In this document: piece after piece, positions 42,216 to 51,654 of the stretch
How positions within the stretch are numbered: the stretch's first letter is position 1
Layout: each line of letters starts with the position of its first letter
Source of the DNA: Treponema sp.
Lineage (GTDB): Bacteria > Spirochaetota > Spirochaetia > Treponematales > Treponemataceae
Assembly: GCA_016286365.1 (NCBI GenBank)
Contig: JAEESN010000013.1
Span: 1 to 64,000 of the forward strand
Reading direction: 5' to 3'
Length of the DNA stretch: 64,000 bases
Notes under the pieces: generated by a model
What the model saw: only the letters and a program-made list of their open reading frames with translations
What the model was told of the DNA's origin: nothing
The model's database searches: none
Made by a program: the position numbers and the translations under genes

Positions 42216-43388
42216 ATGGGATTGATTAAAGCTATAACAGGTGCAGCTGGTGGTGTTCTTGCAGATCAGTGGAAAGAGTTCTTTTACTGTGATTCAATGA
42301 GTGCGGGGGTTTTGTGCAAAAGAGGACAGAAAAAAACTACCGGACGTTCAAGCAATACAAAAGGGGATGAAAGCATCATCACAAGCGGTTCTATAATTTC
42401 TATTGCTGATGGTCAGTGTATGGTGATTACAGAACAGGGAAAAGTTGTTGATGTATGTGCTGAACCTGGTGAATATAAATACGATGCTTCTACAGAGCCT
42501 TCTGTTTTTGCCGGAAGCTTTGGAAAAGGTCTTATAGATTCTTTTAAGAATATCGGTAAGCGTTTTACTTTTGGTGGTGAAGCTCCAAAGGATCAGAGGG
42601 TTTACTACATCAATACAAAGGAATTAATCGGAAATAAATATGGAACTCCTTCTCCTGTTCCTTTCCGTGTTGTAGACCAGAGAGCCGGAATCGATATCGA
42701 TATCAGTGTTAAATGTTTTGGTGAATACAGCTTTAAGATTGTAGATCCTGTTGTTTTCTATACTAATATCTGCAGCAACGTAGAAGAAGAATATGTTGTA
42801 GATAATCTTGAAGGTCAGCTTAAGAGTGAACTTTTAACTGCACTCCAGCCGGCTTTTGCTCAGATTTCCATGATGGGAATCCGTTATTCTTTAGTTCCGG
42901 GACATACACAGGAGCTTGCTCAGATTCTTAAAGAAGAACTTTCGGCAAAGTGGAGGGTTGCACGCGGTCTTGAAATTCAGAACGTGGGTATTTCTTCTAT
43001 AAAGGCAGACGAAGAAGACGAAAAGATGATTAAAGATCTTCAGAAGAACGCTGCATTTATGGATCCTACACGTGCTGCTGCAAACCTTGTCGGTGCTCAG
43101 GCTGATGCTATGAAGATGGCTGCTTCTAATCCAAACGGAGCCGGTATGGCATTTATGGGAATGGGAATGGCTGGTCAGGCAGGTGGTTCTAATGCACAGA
43201 ATCTTTTTGCAATGGGACAGATGCAGAATCAGAATCTTCAGAATATGCAGATGCCAAATGGTGGTGCACAGATGAATCAGGCTCAGGGCACAGGTGCTGC
43301 ACAGAATGCTGTAACCTGGACATGTTCATGCGGAACTGTAAACACAGGTAAATTCTGTTCTGAATGCGGTGCAAAAAAACCGGAATAA
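42216..43388 (+). CDS. SPFH-domain protein with C-terminal zinc ribbon (YdjI-like)
   Basis: A 390-residue protein resembling Bacillus YdjI and 'virion core' SPFH proteins. The SPFH-like core spans about 15-290, with the dense helical tail EEDEKMIKDLQKNAAFMDPT near 265-285. A Gly/Met/Asn/Gln-rich linker (about 295-365) leads to a zinc ribbon, CSCGTVNTGKFCSECG (about 370-385). SPFH proteins form oligomeric rings on membranes. A TTGGAG site precedes the ATG. It is the first gene of a three-gene operon whose members match ydjI, ydjG and ydjH in type. Confidence 0.82.
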   Translation: MGLIKAITGAAGGVLADQWKEFFYCDSMSAGVLCKRGQKKTTGRSSNTKGDESIITSGSIISIADGQCMVITEQGKVVDVCAEPGEYKYDASTEPSVFAGSFGKGLIDSFKNIGKRFTFGGEAPKDQRVYYINTKELIGNKYGTPSPVPFRVVDQRAGIDIDISVKCFGEYSFKIVDPVVFYTNICSNVEEEYVVDNLEGQLKSELLTALQPAFAQISMMGIRYSLVPGHTQELAQILKEELSAKWRVARGLEIQNVGISSIKADEEDEKMIKDLQKNAAFMDPTRAAANLVGAQADAMKMAASNPNGAGMAFMGMGMAGQAGGSNAQNLFAMGQMQNQNLQNMQMPNGGAQMNQAQGTGAAQNAVTWTCSCGTVNTGKFCSECGAKKPE

Positions 43389-43400
43389 CGGGGAAATAAA

Positions 43401-44486
43401 GTGGCTCAGGTAACTAACTATCAGTGTCCGTCTTGTACGGGACCATTACATTTTTCGAGTAAGACAAAAAAACTTGAATGCGATTACTGTGGAAGCTCGT
43501 TTGATGTTTCCGAAATAGATGCTCTATACAACAAAAAGGTAGATGCAGCCCAGGAAGAATCAGGCAAAAAGCAGAAGGAAAATCAGGAAAAGTGGGATGC
43601 GACAGGTTTAAGAACTTATAACTGTTCTTCGTGTGGTGCAGAGATTTTCTGCGACATAAACACTGTTGCAACTAGCTGTCCGTACTGTTCAAACCCTTCT
43701 GTAATTCCGGGGCAGTTTACAGGTGGCAGAAGACCAGACCTTGTTATCCCTTTTTCTGTAGATAAGAATCAGACTATAAAGGCTTTGTCGGAACACTATA
43801 ATAAAAAGCCACTTCTTCCAAAGGTTTTTAAAACAGAAAATCATATAGAAGAAGTAAAGGGTATTTATGTTCCTTTTTGGCTCTTTGGTGGAAAAGCTAA
43901 GGCCAGTGTAGACCTTGACTGTACAACTACATCTTCTGCACGTTCAGGAAATACAGAAACAATCACTACAAAGCATTTTAAGGTTTCAAGAAAGGGAAAT
44001 ATCTTATTCGAACAGATTCCTGTAGATGCTTCTACAAAGATGGATAACGCACTGATGGATTCCATTGAGCCGTTTGATTATGCAAAGCTCGAAAAGTTTT
44101 CTACATCATACCTTCCGGGTTTTTATGCAGAAGCTTATGACGATTCCGAAGAAGAGTGTAAACCTCGTGCCGAAACAAGAATCAATAATTCATCTATCAG
44201 CGCTTTATTAAATACAGTTTCGGGCTATGATTCACAGAGTGTAACTTCCCGCGAAGTAAACGTCGACTACAAAGATACATCTTATGCGCTTTTTCCTGTG
44301 TGGCTTTTGAATACAAAGTGGAAGGATCAGAACTTTTTATTCGGTATAAACGGTCAGACAGGAAAGCTTGCCGGTGATTTACCTGTTTCGTGGGGAAAAT
44401 TCTGGGCTTATTTCTTAAGCATTTTTGCCGGAAGTACGGTAGTTTTATCTGCAATTCTTTATTTTGTGATGGGGTTGGTACAATGA
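43401..44486 (+). CDS. Membrane protein with two zinc ribbons (YdjG-like)
   Basis: A 361-residue protein with GTG start. Two N-terminal zinc ribbons: YQCPSCTGPL with LECDYCG (about 7-31) and YNCSSCGAEI with TSCPYCS (about 73-98). A beta-rich middle contains IKGIYVPFWLFGG-like sequence (EVKGIYVPFWLF), then a C-terminal membrane helix (about 335-357). This layout matches YdjG-type double zinc-ribbon membrane proteins that recruit partners to the membrane. It overlaps the next gene by 4 bp. Confidence 0.78.
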   Translation: MAQVTNYQCPSCTGPLHFSSKTKKLECDYCGSSFDVSEIDALYNKKVDAAQEESGKKQKENQEKWDATGLRTYNCSSCGAEIFCDINTVATSCPYCSNPSVIPGQFTGGRRPDLVIPFSVDKNQTIKALSEHYNKKPLLPKVFKTENHIEEVKGIYVPFWLFGGKAKASVDLDCTTTSSARSGNTETITTKHFKVSRKGNILFEQIPVDASTKMDNALMDSIEPFDYAKLEKFSTSYLPGFYAEAYDDSEEECKPRAETRINNSSISALLNTVSGYDSQSVTSREVNVDYKDTSYALFPVWLLNTKWKDQNFLFGINGQTGKLAGDLPVSWGKFWAYFLSIFAGSTVVLSAILYFVMGLVQ

Positions 44487-45385
44487 AAAAGCGTCTTTTA
44501 ATAATTTTTACCCTTTTTAGCTTCTGTTCTTTTGGTCTTTTTTCACAGGATAGTCTTTTAGAAGAAGCACAAGAAATCTTAGGTCTGGATGAAACAAATT
44601 TACAGGAAGAAACAATTTCGCAGGAAGAATTTGAATACGAAGATATTTATGTTATAGATAATGCTTCTATTTTTTCTGAGGATGAGTTTTCTACCCTGAA
44701 TGAAGTTTGTTCTGGATTAAGGGAAACTTATGATTTTGGATTTCATATTGCAACAGATAATGATCCAACATCATATGATATAGAATTATTAGCCGAAGAT
44801 TATTATATTGATTATAACTTTGGTGTTGGACCGGAAAAAAACGGTATTCTTCTTATGCTCAATTTTGCCGACCGGGATTACGCTATCTGCTGTTATGGCG
44901 ATGATGCTCACAAGGTTTTTACAGATTCAAAAAAAGATTATGTAGCAGATGCATTTAAGCCTCACTTTAGAAACGATAACTGGTACGACGGATGTATGGC
45001 ATTCCTTCAGAAATCGGAGGATTATTATTCTGAATACCATGATAAGCTTCTTAAGGCACAGCTTAAAGCTCAGGAAAAAGAACTTGCAATGCAGGAGCAT
45101 AGGCTTTACATCGACTTTGATTTATTAAGGGCAGCATTACTCATCGGTGGCGGTATTTCTTTAATCATTGCTCTTGCCGTTTGTTTTTCTATGAAGGCAA
45201 AGATGAAGTCTGTTCACATTGCAAAGCAGGCAAGTGAATATATCCCCGAAGATGGTATTGATATAACTCATGCTGTAGATAATTATACACACAGCACAAC
45301 AAAAGTTATTCATCATGAATCATCTTCGAGCTCGCATACTTCGGTTAATTCAAGAGGATTTTCTCACTCAAGCGGAAAGTTTTAA
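44483..45385 (+). CDS. TPM-domain membrane protein (YgcG/YdjH-like)
   Basis: A 300-residue protein from ATG 44483, which overlaps the previous stop (ATGA). A signal peptide (1-22) precedes an acidic linker and a TPM domain (about 55-195, beginning YVIDNASIFSEDEFSTLNE and including EKNGILLMLNF). A membrane helix (about 212-234) and a Ser/His-rich tail ending SSGKF follow, a variant of the Gly/Ser tail usual in the family. TPM proteins act in membrane-protein repair or assembly. It completes the ydj-like operon. Confidence 0.82.
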   Translation: MKKRLLIIFTLFSFCSFGLFSQDSLLEEAQEILGLDETNLQEETISQEEFEYEDIYVIDNASIFSEDEFSTLNEVCSGLRETYDFGFHIATDNDPTSYDIELLAEDYYIDYNFGVGPEKNGILLMLNFADRDYAICCYGDDAHKVFTDSKKDYVADAFKPHFRNDNWYDGCMAFLQKSEDYYSEYHDKLLKAQLKAQEKELAMQEHRLYIDFDLLRAALLIGGGISLIIALAVCFSMKAKMKSVHIAKQASEYIPEDGIDITHAVDNYTHSTTKVIHHESSSSSHTSVNSRGFSHSSGKF

Positions 45386-45396
45386 ACCGTTGGGTG

Positions 45397-45425
45397 TTGA
45401 CAAAGAAAAGCCTTTTAGATATATT
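45397..45425 (+). promoter_or_regulatory. Promoter of tRNA-Leu
   Basis: TTGACA (45397-45402), a 17-bp spacer and TATATT (45420-45425), 12 bp before the mature tRNA. Confidence 0.8.
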
Positions 45426-45437
45426 ATTATTCATCCC

Positions 45438-45519
<82 letters not shown>

Positions 45520-45527
45520 ATAATTCA

Positions 45528-45555
45528 GGAGTTGAAATATCAACTCCTTTTTTTA
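45528..45555 (+). terminator. Terminator of tRNA-Leu
   Basis: AGGAGTTG (45528-45535) pairs with CAACTCCT (45541-45548) around AAATA, then seven T. Confidence 0.93.
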
Positions 45556-45578
45556 TTTTAAAACCATAGGAGAGAAAA

Positions 45579-46334
45579 ATGCCTGCTGTATTTGTAAACT
45601 GCGGAACTGTAATTCTTGGCTCAATAATAGGGCTCTTACTTTCTAAAAAATTCACAGAAGAATTAAATCAGATGATTCAAACTGCGTGCGGTGTTATAAC
45701 ACTTGTGCTCGGCCTTCAGATGGCTTTTAAGTTCGACAGTGTTATTTTTCTGGCACTTTCGCTTATCTTTGGAGCCATTGCAGGTTATCTTTTGAACATT
45801 GACGGTGGAATCCTTAAGTTTGGCGGCTGGCTCGAAAAAAAGCTTATGCCAAAAAAAGGTGTTATCGTGGCAGGCGGGGAAGCTTCTTTAGAAGATGGAA
45901 AAACAGAACTTGCTTCTAAAAGCAATAAAAACTTTGCATACGCATTTTTGAACTCATCAGTTTTATTCTGCGTTGGTGCAATGTCAATTGTTGGTTCTTT
46001 CGAAGCGGGTGTTCAGGGAAACTATACTACAATCTATACAAAATCAATCTTAGACGGTTTTATGGCCATCAGTTTTACAGCCGCAATGGGAATAGGAACT
46101 GCATTTTCTGTAATCATGATTTTAATCTATCAGGGTGGACTTACTCTTTTATCTACTGTCATCGCGCCTTATGTTTCGGAGCATCTCATTACAGAAGTGT
46201 CTGCCTGTGGGGGTGCCATAATCATCATGATTTCTATAAATCTTTTGGGACTTAAAAAAATCAAAACTGCTAACTTTTTACCTGCGTTGATTTTTCAGGT
46301 ATTATTTGTGTTGATTTTCGTTTCAAATAAATAA
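45579..46334 (+). CDS. DUF554-family membrane protein
   Basis: A 251-residue protein with about seven membrane helices. The start PAVFVNCGTVILGSIIGLLL is characteristic of DUF554 (YdfK/YqgA type). A 40-residue hydrophilic loop (about 85-125) interrupts the helices. Function is unknown in the family; a transport role is often assumed. TAGGAGAG precedes the ATG. Confidence 0.85.
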   Translation: MPAVFVNCGTVILGSIIGLLLSKKFTEELNQMIQTACGVITLVLGLQMAFKFDSVIFLALSLIFGAIAGYLLNIDGGILKFGGWLEKKLMPKKGVIVAGGEASLEDGKTELASKSNKNFAYAFLNSSVLFCVGAMSIVGSFEAGVQGNYTTIYTKSILDGFMAISFTAAMGIGTAFSVIMILIYQGGLTLLSTVIAPYVSEHLITEVSACGGAIIIMISINLLGLKKIKTANFLPALIFQVLFVLIFVSNK

Positions 46335-46355
46335 AAACCGGAGTATAATAGAGTT

Positions 46356-46655
46356 ATGAGTGAAATTGAAAACAAAGAAAAGCTTGAAGAAAAAGCAATT
46401 AAGGAACTCTGTAAGATTTTTACTACAAGCGACGAAAAGCTCGTAAACAATTTTATCAAATGTCTTTTTACGCCCGCTGAATTAAAGGATATTGCAAACA
46501 GATGGCTTTTGGTAAAAGAAATCGATAAGGGAACTACTCAGAGGGAAATTGCAAAGATGTTCGGAATGTCGCTTTGTAAAATCACACGCGGTTCAAAGGA
46601 ATTAAATAAACCGGACAGCGCGTTCAGAAAGGTCTTGGATAAGATTAAAAAATAA
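46356..46655 (+). CDS. YerC/YecD-type TrpR-like DNA-binding protein
   Basis: A 99-residue helix-turn-helix protein of the Trp-repressor superfamily, YerC/YecD branch: FTPAELKDIANRWLLVKEI (about 39-57) followed by TTQREIAKMFGMSLCKITRGSKEL (about 60-83) as the HTH. Its target is unknown; it is not next to trp genes. TATAAT at 46344-46349 is only 6 bp before the ATG, with no ribosome binding site. Confidence 0.88.
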   Translation: MSEIENKEKLEEKAIKELCKIFTTSDEKLVNNFIKCLFTPAELKDIANRWLLVKEIDKGTTQREIAKMFGMSLCKITRGSKELNKPDSAFRKVLDKIKK

Positions 46656-46731
46656 ATCATCAGTGAATGTATCAGGCGGTTTTTACAGCCGGCTTTCGTG
46701 CTGATTATCGTAAATTAAATCATTTTAAAAC

Positions 46732-46780
46732 AAAAACAGGAATCTTCAGAAATCAAACTGAAAATTCCTGTTTTTTTTAT
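46732..46780. terminator. Bidirectional terminator between the TrpR-like gene and putP
   Basis: AAACAGGAATCTTCAG pairs, with one mismatch, with CTGAAAATTCCTGTTT around an AT-rich loop. A T-run lies on the right and an A-run on the left, so it can serve both converging genes. Confidence 0.85.
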
Positions 46781-46811
46781 GCTGATTATTTTTGTTTAAT
46801 AATCAGACGAC

Positions 46812-48374
46812 TTAGTCTTTCATGGCTTTGTATTCATCAAATTTTGCCATAACATCATTATCCTGCTTTGTGAACAGAGAAACAACTACTGTTACCAAAA
46901 GACAAACAATGAATGCAGGTAAGATTTCATAAATATCAAAAATACCACCCTTAAGTTTTTCCCATACAACAACTGTAATACCACCGGTAATAAGACCGGC
47001 AATTGCACCAGGTGCTGTAGTTTTCTTCCAGTAAAGGGCAAGGATGATTAAAGGTCCGAATGTTCCGCCAAAGCCTGCCCATGCGTAAGAAACAAGCTTG
47101 AATACAGAACTGTCAGGATCAAGTGCAAGAAGAAGACCAACAATAGCAATTACAAAAACAGAAATACGGCTTACTAAAAGAACTGTCTTATCGGAAGCAT
47201 CCTTTTTAATAATACCTTTGAAGATATCCTGTCCGATTGCAGAAGAAGCAGAAAGAAGCTGTGAGTCTGCAGTAGACATTGCCGCAGCAAGAATACCACA
47301 GAGGAAGATTCCGGCGATGAAAGCAGGGAAGAGACGAATCATTGTTTCGCTGAATACTGCTTCGTTTGTACCGTTTCCAAGTGCTGTGATTCCGGCCGTT
47401 GTTACTTCTGATGCATCGGCTCCAAGAATTACGCCCTTACTCAAAAGATATGCAGTTCCAAGAGTTCCGATTAAAACTGTACCGATGTAAGAAATAATCA
47501 TCCAGCTGATTCCGACTCTTCTTGCCTTTGTGATTTCTTTGTTAGAACGGCAACCCATAAATCTGATGATGATGTGAGGCATACCAAAATATCCTAAGAA
47601 CCATGCAAATGCAGAAATTGCCTGTTTTGCACCAAAGGTCTGGTTCCCTTTGAATGTATCTAAGATTGTCTTTCCAAATTCACCGCTTAAGGCTCTGTCT
47701 GTAAAGTTAGAAACATTCTGTGCGGCATTACCAATTCCACCAAGAGAAACAACGATTGCTACTGCAGAAATGATGAAAGCGATAATGATAAGGCTTCCCT
47801 GAATAAAATCAGTTGTACATACAGCGCGGTATCCGCCAAGAATTGTATAAGAAAGGATGATTACAAATCCGATCAAAAGACCAATATTCCAGTCGAGTCC
47901 GAATACAGAACGGAAGAGTTTTGCACATGCAACAAATCCGGAAGCTGTATAAATTGTAAAGAAGAATACAATAAAGATAACAGAAACAATAGAAAGAATG
48001 TGTGACTTATCTTTGAATCTGTTAGTAAGGAATTCCGGAATAGTGATTGAATCATTGTAAGTTACGGAACACTTTCTTAAAGGCTTAGCAATAAAAAGCC
48101 ATGCAAGGTAAGTTCCCACAATAAGACCAATTGCTGTCCAGAAGGTTTCTTTAAAACCACCAAGATAACATAAACCAGGTAATCCCATTAAAAGCCATGC
48201 TGATGAGTCAGATGCTTCTGCACTTAAGGCAGTAACCCAGGGACCAACTTTTCTTCCACCAAGGAAAAAATCAGATGCTGAATTATTGTTCTTTGCGCTT
48301 CTTATACCGACAAAAACCATAAGTCCAAGGTAAAGGGCAAAAGCAATAATCATTGCAATCATTTGTGAAGTCAT
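46812..48374 (-). CDS. putP: Sodium/proline symporter
   Basis: A 520-residue sodium:solute symporter with about 13 helices. PutP-type marks are FFLGGRKVGPWVTALSAEASDSSAWLL (N-terminal), GGYRAVCTTDFIQG and the later SAMSTADSQLL-like stretch (AAAMSTADSQLLSASS), which holds sodium-site residues. It imports proline with sodium. The ATG at 48374 is chosen because CAGGAG lies 6 bp upstream; an in-frame ATG at 48413 would add 13 polar residues. Confidence 0.9.
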   Translation of the reverse strand: MTSQMIAMIIAFALYLGLMVFVGIRSAKNNNSASDFFLGGRKVGPWVTALSAEASDSSAWLLMGLPGLCYLGGFKETFWTAIGLIVGTYLAWLFIAKPLRKCSVTYNDSITIPEFLTNRFKDKSHILSIVSVIFIVFFFTIYTASGFVACAKLFRSVFGLDWNIGLLIGFVIILSYTILGGYRAVCTTDFIQGSLIIIAFIISAVAIVVSLGGIGNAAQNVSNFTDRALSGEFGKTILDTFKGNQTFGAKQAISAFAWFLGYFGMPHIIIRFMGCRSNKEITKARRVGISWMIISYIGTVLIGTLGTAYLLSKGVILGADASEVTTAGITALGNGTNEAVFSETMIRLFPAFIAGIFLCGILAAAMSTADSQLLSASSAIGQDIFKGIIKKDASDKTVLLVSRISVFVIAIVGLLLALDPDSSVFKLVSYAWAGFGGTFGPLIILALYWKKTTAPGAIAGLITGGITVVVWEKLKGGIFDIYEILPAFIVCLLVTVVVSLFTKQDNDVMAKFDEYKAMKD

Positions 48375-48495
48375 TTTTTGCTCCTGTTTTTTTTGTGCCA
48401 TAGATTCGGACACAAACTGTAAAAAAGATTATTAATTATACCCTTTAAAAATGTAATTCTCAATAAAAAAACTGCCACTTTTTTCTATTATCTTT

Positions 48496-48501
48496 TATAA
48501 T
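48496..48501 (+). promoter_or_regulatory. -10 box 7 bp before the GH95 start codon
   Basis: TATAAT at 48496-48501 precedes ATG 48509 by 7 bp. A CTGCCA (48472-48477) at 18 bp spacing is a fair -35. No ribosome binding site is present. Confidence 0.55.
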
Positions 48502-48508
48502 ATTTTGT

Positions 48509-50989
48509 ATGCGTAATCTTCTTGTCTTTAATAATCCGCCTGAAAAATGGGAACACTATCTGCCTATTGGAAATGGACGACTTGGCTGCATGGTAAAAGC
48601 TCATCCTTGTAACGAGGTAATCCAGCTGAACGAAGAAGGAATCTGGTCTGGTGGTCCACAAAACAGGCTTAATCCCGACTCTAAAAAAAATCTTTCTAAA
48701 ATTAGAACGCTCATAAAAGAAGGAAAGGTTTTAGAAGCCCAGAAGTATTGTTTTGAGTCTTTAAGCGGGATGGGATTTAACGACAGGGTCTATCAGACTG
48801 CGGGAGAGTTTAAGATTGATTTTTTCTCTAAAAAAGATTCAGGCCTTAAACACGGATGGCCGCTTGCACATAGCTTTTCTCCAAAATGTCTTTCTTTCTA
48901 TAAAGGTACCCTCGATTTAGATAAAGCCTGTGCTACTGTCTCATATAAAAATGAAGATGGTGTAAACTTTACTCGCCGTACCTGGATCAGCGCGCCTGAT
49001 GATATTCTTTTTATGCACGTTAGTTCCGACTCCCCGGGAAGCATTAATTTTTCGGGTTACTTTGACCGTGGTATATGGAGTGATCAGGTATATGCGGATG
49101 ATGGATTTATTTTTTTAGAAGATTCACACGGTATTCCTTTTTGTGAAGGGGCCGGTATGGTTTGCAGGAGAGGAGAGTCTGGTACAAGAGGCTTTTGTCT
49201 TTATGGGAACGCATGTGATGAAGTTTTATTTTTTATAGATATAAAAACCTGGAAGTACAGCGAAAAAGCGCGTGATAAAAAAGCTTATGAAAAATTGATC
49301 AGGAAAAATACCTGGGCCGCTGAATGTAAAAATCATCTTAGGAAAATCAGGCGGGAAATAAATGCATCCTGTGGGGTGAATGAATCTTCGGGGGGTGTAA
49401 ATAATATCTCCCGCTCGGTTGAACATTCTTCGGGGGCTCAGGATATAATCTTTCGTGCCGCTGATTACTATTTTAATAATCACCTTAAAGAATACGAATC
49501 TTACTGGAAGACCTTCAGCCTTAAAATCGGCGTGGATGATGAAGAAAAAAAATCATCAGCCAGGGGGAATAATAATCAGAAAAAAGAAAATATAATCACA
49601 ACGCCGGAGCTTTTAAAAGCCGCATGCAAATCCAACACAAGCCTTGTAAATCTTTATGCCGCTTTTTCACGCTACCTCATGATTGCAGGAAGCAGAAAGC
49701 CCGGAGTTCTTCCTTTAACATTGCAGGGATTATGGAACCCTTACATGGATCCTCCCTGGGGAAGTAAATATACAATCAACATAAATGCACAGATGAATTA
49801 CTGGCCTTCGAATATTTCAGGTCTTTCTGAATGCGAGCTTCCGCTTTTTAATCTTCTGGAACGTTCGTTTGAGCGTGGAAAAATTGCTGCAAAAAAACTT
49901 TACGGCTCACGTGGATTTGTCCTACATCACAATACCGACTTCTGGGGAGATGCGGGAGTTCAGGATGCATGGATTCCTTCTTCTTACTGGGTTTTGGGAG
50001 CGGCATGGCTTTGTACTCATATCTACGAACATTTTGAATATACAAATGATAAATCTTTTCTTGCTCGCTATTATTATCTTATGCACGAAGCGGCGCTTTT
50101 CTTTGTTGATTATCTTATTCCTTCAAGCGATGCTTCTTCTCTTGCCGACGACGGTAAGCCTTATCTTGTAATAAGTCCGACTCTTTCACCGGAAAATTCA
50201 TATATCACAAAAACAGGGGAAACAGGTGCAGTGTGCGAAGGCTCCCAAATGGACAACATGATTTTAGAGCATCTTTTTAAGAGTGTCCTTTCTGCAGAAA
50301 AAATCCTTGGGGAAAATGCATGTTCGCACAAAGGGAAAAAATATCCTCATTCTGATTTTGATTCATTTGAATTTGTTTTGTCTCATCTTAAAAAGCCTTC
50401 GCTTAATAAAGACGGAAGTTTAATGGAATGGAATCAGGAAGTAGAAGAAGTTGAACCAGGTCATCGCCATGTCTCTCATCTTTACGGTCTATTTCCTGGT
50501 CACACAATTACAAAAGAAGAAACTCCAGAGCTTGCAAAAGCATGTGTAAAAACGCTTGAAAAACGCCTTAAAAATGGAGGAGGACACACAGGCTGGAGCC
50601 AGGCATGGATAATCAATTTCTGGGCACAGCTTGGAATGGGAAATAAGGCACTCGATTCAATCGTAAATTTATTCAAAAACTCAACCCTTCCAAATCTCCT
50701 CGATAATCATCCCCCTTTCCAGATCGACGGAAATTTCGGTGCTCTTGCAGGAATCATAAGGCTTTTAGTTCAAAGCGATGTAAAGAATGACGGCACTATC
50801 AGTGTAAAACTTCTTCCATCACTTCCGACAGAAGCCTCATGGCAGAGTGGAAAAATAAAAGGGGCCGGCATAAAAGGCGGCTATACACTTGATTTTGAAT
50901 GGAAGAACGGAAAAGTTACAACATACACCCTACATCCCGGCCAAAACGCGGTTGAAAAAACGAGGGTGAAGGTTTTGGAAAATAATTGA
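48509..50989 (+). CDS. Glycoside hydrolase family 95 enzyme (alpha-L-fucosidase type), cytoplasmic
   Basis: An 826-residue GH95 enzyme. Family blocks in order: WEHYLPIGNGRLGCMV (about 13-30), NEEGIWSGGP (about 44-53), LQGLWNPYMDPPWGSKYTIN (about 408-428), HHNTDFWGDAG, SPTLSPENSY with the likely acid Glu, HVSHLYGLFPG, and PFQIDGNFGA near 745. GH95 acts by inversion on alpha-1,2-fucosides or related alpha-L-galactosides. No signal peptide is seen, so it should act on imported oligosaccharides. A low-complexity insert (about 288-312, Ser/Gly/Asn-rich) interrupts the early domain. Substrate is not determined. Confidence 0.9.
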   Translation: MRNLLVFNNPPEKWEHYLPIGNGRLGCMVKAHPCNEVIQLNEEGIWSGGPQNRLNPDSKKNLSKIRTLIKEGKVLEAQKYCFESLSGMGFNDRVYQTAGEFKIDFFSKKDSGLKHGWPLAHSFSPKCLSFYKGTLDLDKACATVSYKNEDGVNFTRRTWISAPDDILFMHVSSDSPGSINFSGYFDRGIWSDQVYADDGFIFLEDSHGIPFCEGAGMVCRRGESGTRGFCLYGNACDEVLFFIDIKTWKYSEKARDKKAYEKLIRKNTWAAECKNHLRKIRREINASCGVNESSGGVNNISRSVEHSSGAQDIIFRAADYYFNNHLKEYESYWKTFSLKIGVDDEEKKSSARGNNNQKKENIITTPELLKAACKSNTSLVNLYAAFSRYLMIAGSRKPGVLPLTLQGLWNPYMDPPWGSKYTININAQMNYWPSNISGLSECELPLFNLLERSFERGKIAAKKLYGSRGFVLHHNTDFWGDAGVQDAWIPSSYWVLGAAWLCTHIYEHFEYTNDKSFLARYYYLMHEAALFFVDYLIPSSDASSLADDGKPYLVISPTLSPENSYITKTGETGAVCEGSQMDNMILEHLFKSVLSAEKILGENACSHKGKKYPHSDFDSFEFVLSHLKKPSLNKDGSLMEWNQEVEEVEPGHRHVSHLYGLFPGHTITKEETPELAKACVKTLEKRLKNGGGHTGWSQAWIINFWAQLGMGNKALDSIVNLFKNSTLPNLLDNHPPFQIDGNFGALAGIIRLLVQSDVKNDGTISVKLLPSLPTEASWQSGKIKGAGIKGGYTLDFEWKNGKVTTYTLHPGQNAVEKTRVKVLENN

Positions 50990-51043
50990 CGTCGTATGGA
51001 TATGAGATAATATTTAAAAATAAGAAGAGAGGTTTAAATTTTC

Positions 51044-51499
51044 TTGAAAGTTACAATTGAAACCAGAAAAACAAAAGCGGAAATAAACAGGATATTGCAT
51101 GAAAATACGGCAAGACCGGAATTATTTCACACAGATAATACTAAATATTTTGTAGGTGATATCCTTCCCGATACGTTTAAAATTCATAGGATTATAAGAT
51201 ACAGGAATTCTTTTTTGCCTATTATTATGGGTAAAATTGAAGAAGTTGATGGCGGGCATAATATTAATTTAAAAATCAGAATGATTATAGGAGTAATTAT
51301 TTTTCTTATTTTCTGGCTTACTCCCTTTTTGGTTTTAAGCATTGCAAGTATTATAAATTTTATAAAAGCCAGAGCAATAGTATTTGATCTTCCTCATTTT
51401 GCCCCTTTTACCGGACCTATCGTGTTTATCGGAGTTTATTTACATTACAGGTTTGAAGCAAAACTGGCAGTAAATAAATTAAAAAAGTTATTTGAATAG
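51044..51499 (+). CDS. Small membrane protein of unknown function
   Basis: A 151-residue protein with TTG start, supported by AGAGAGG about 11 bp upstream. Residues 1-75 are hydrophilic and basic; two membrane helices follow (about 82-105 and 125-140). It has the look of small YcxB-like or PH-like membrane proteins, but no family is recognised. Confidence 0.5.
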   Translation: MKVTIETRKTKAEINRILHENTARPELFHTDNTKYFVGDILPDTFKIHRIIRYRNSFLPIIMGKIEEVDGGHNINLKIRMIIGVIIFLIFWLTPFLVLSIASIINFIKARAIVFDLPHFAPFTGPIVFIGVYLHYRFEAKLAVNKLKKLFE

Positions 51500-51654
51500 G
51501 GTGATTTTAAAATTCGTCTCTTTTTCAATTTTTTGACAAATCCATAATCTGATTTTATAATTTATTATTATAAAAAATTAATAAATAATGTTTATTTAAA
51601 AGTGCTGTTTAAAAGAGAGTTTAGAAAAAATGTATTTTAGAAAAAGAGGCGATT

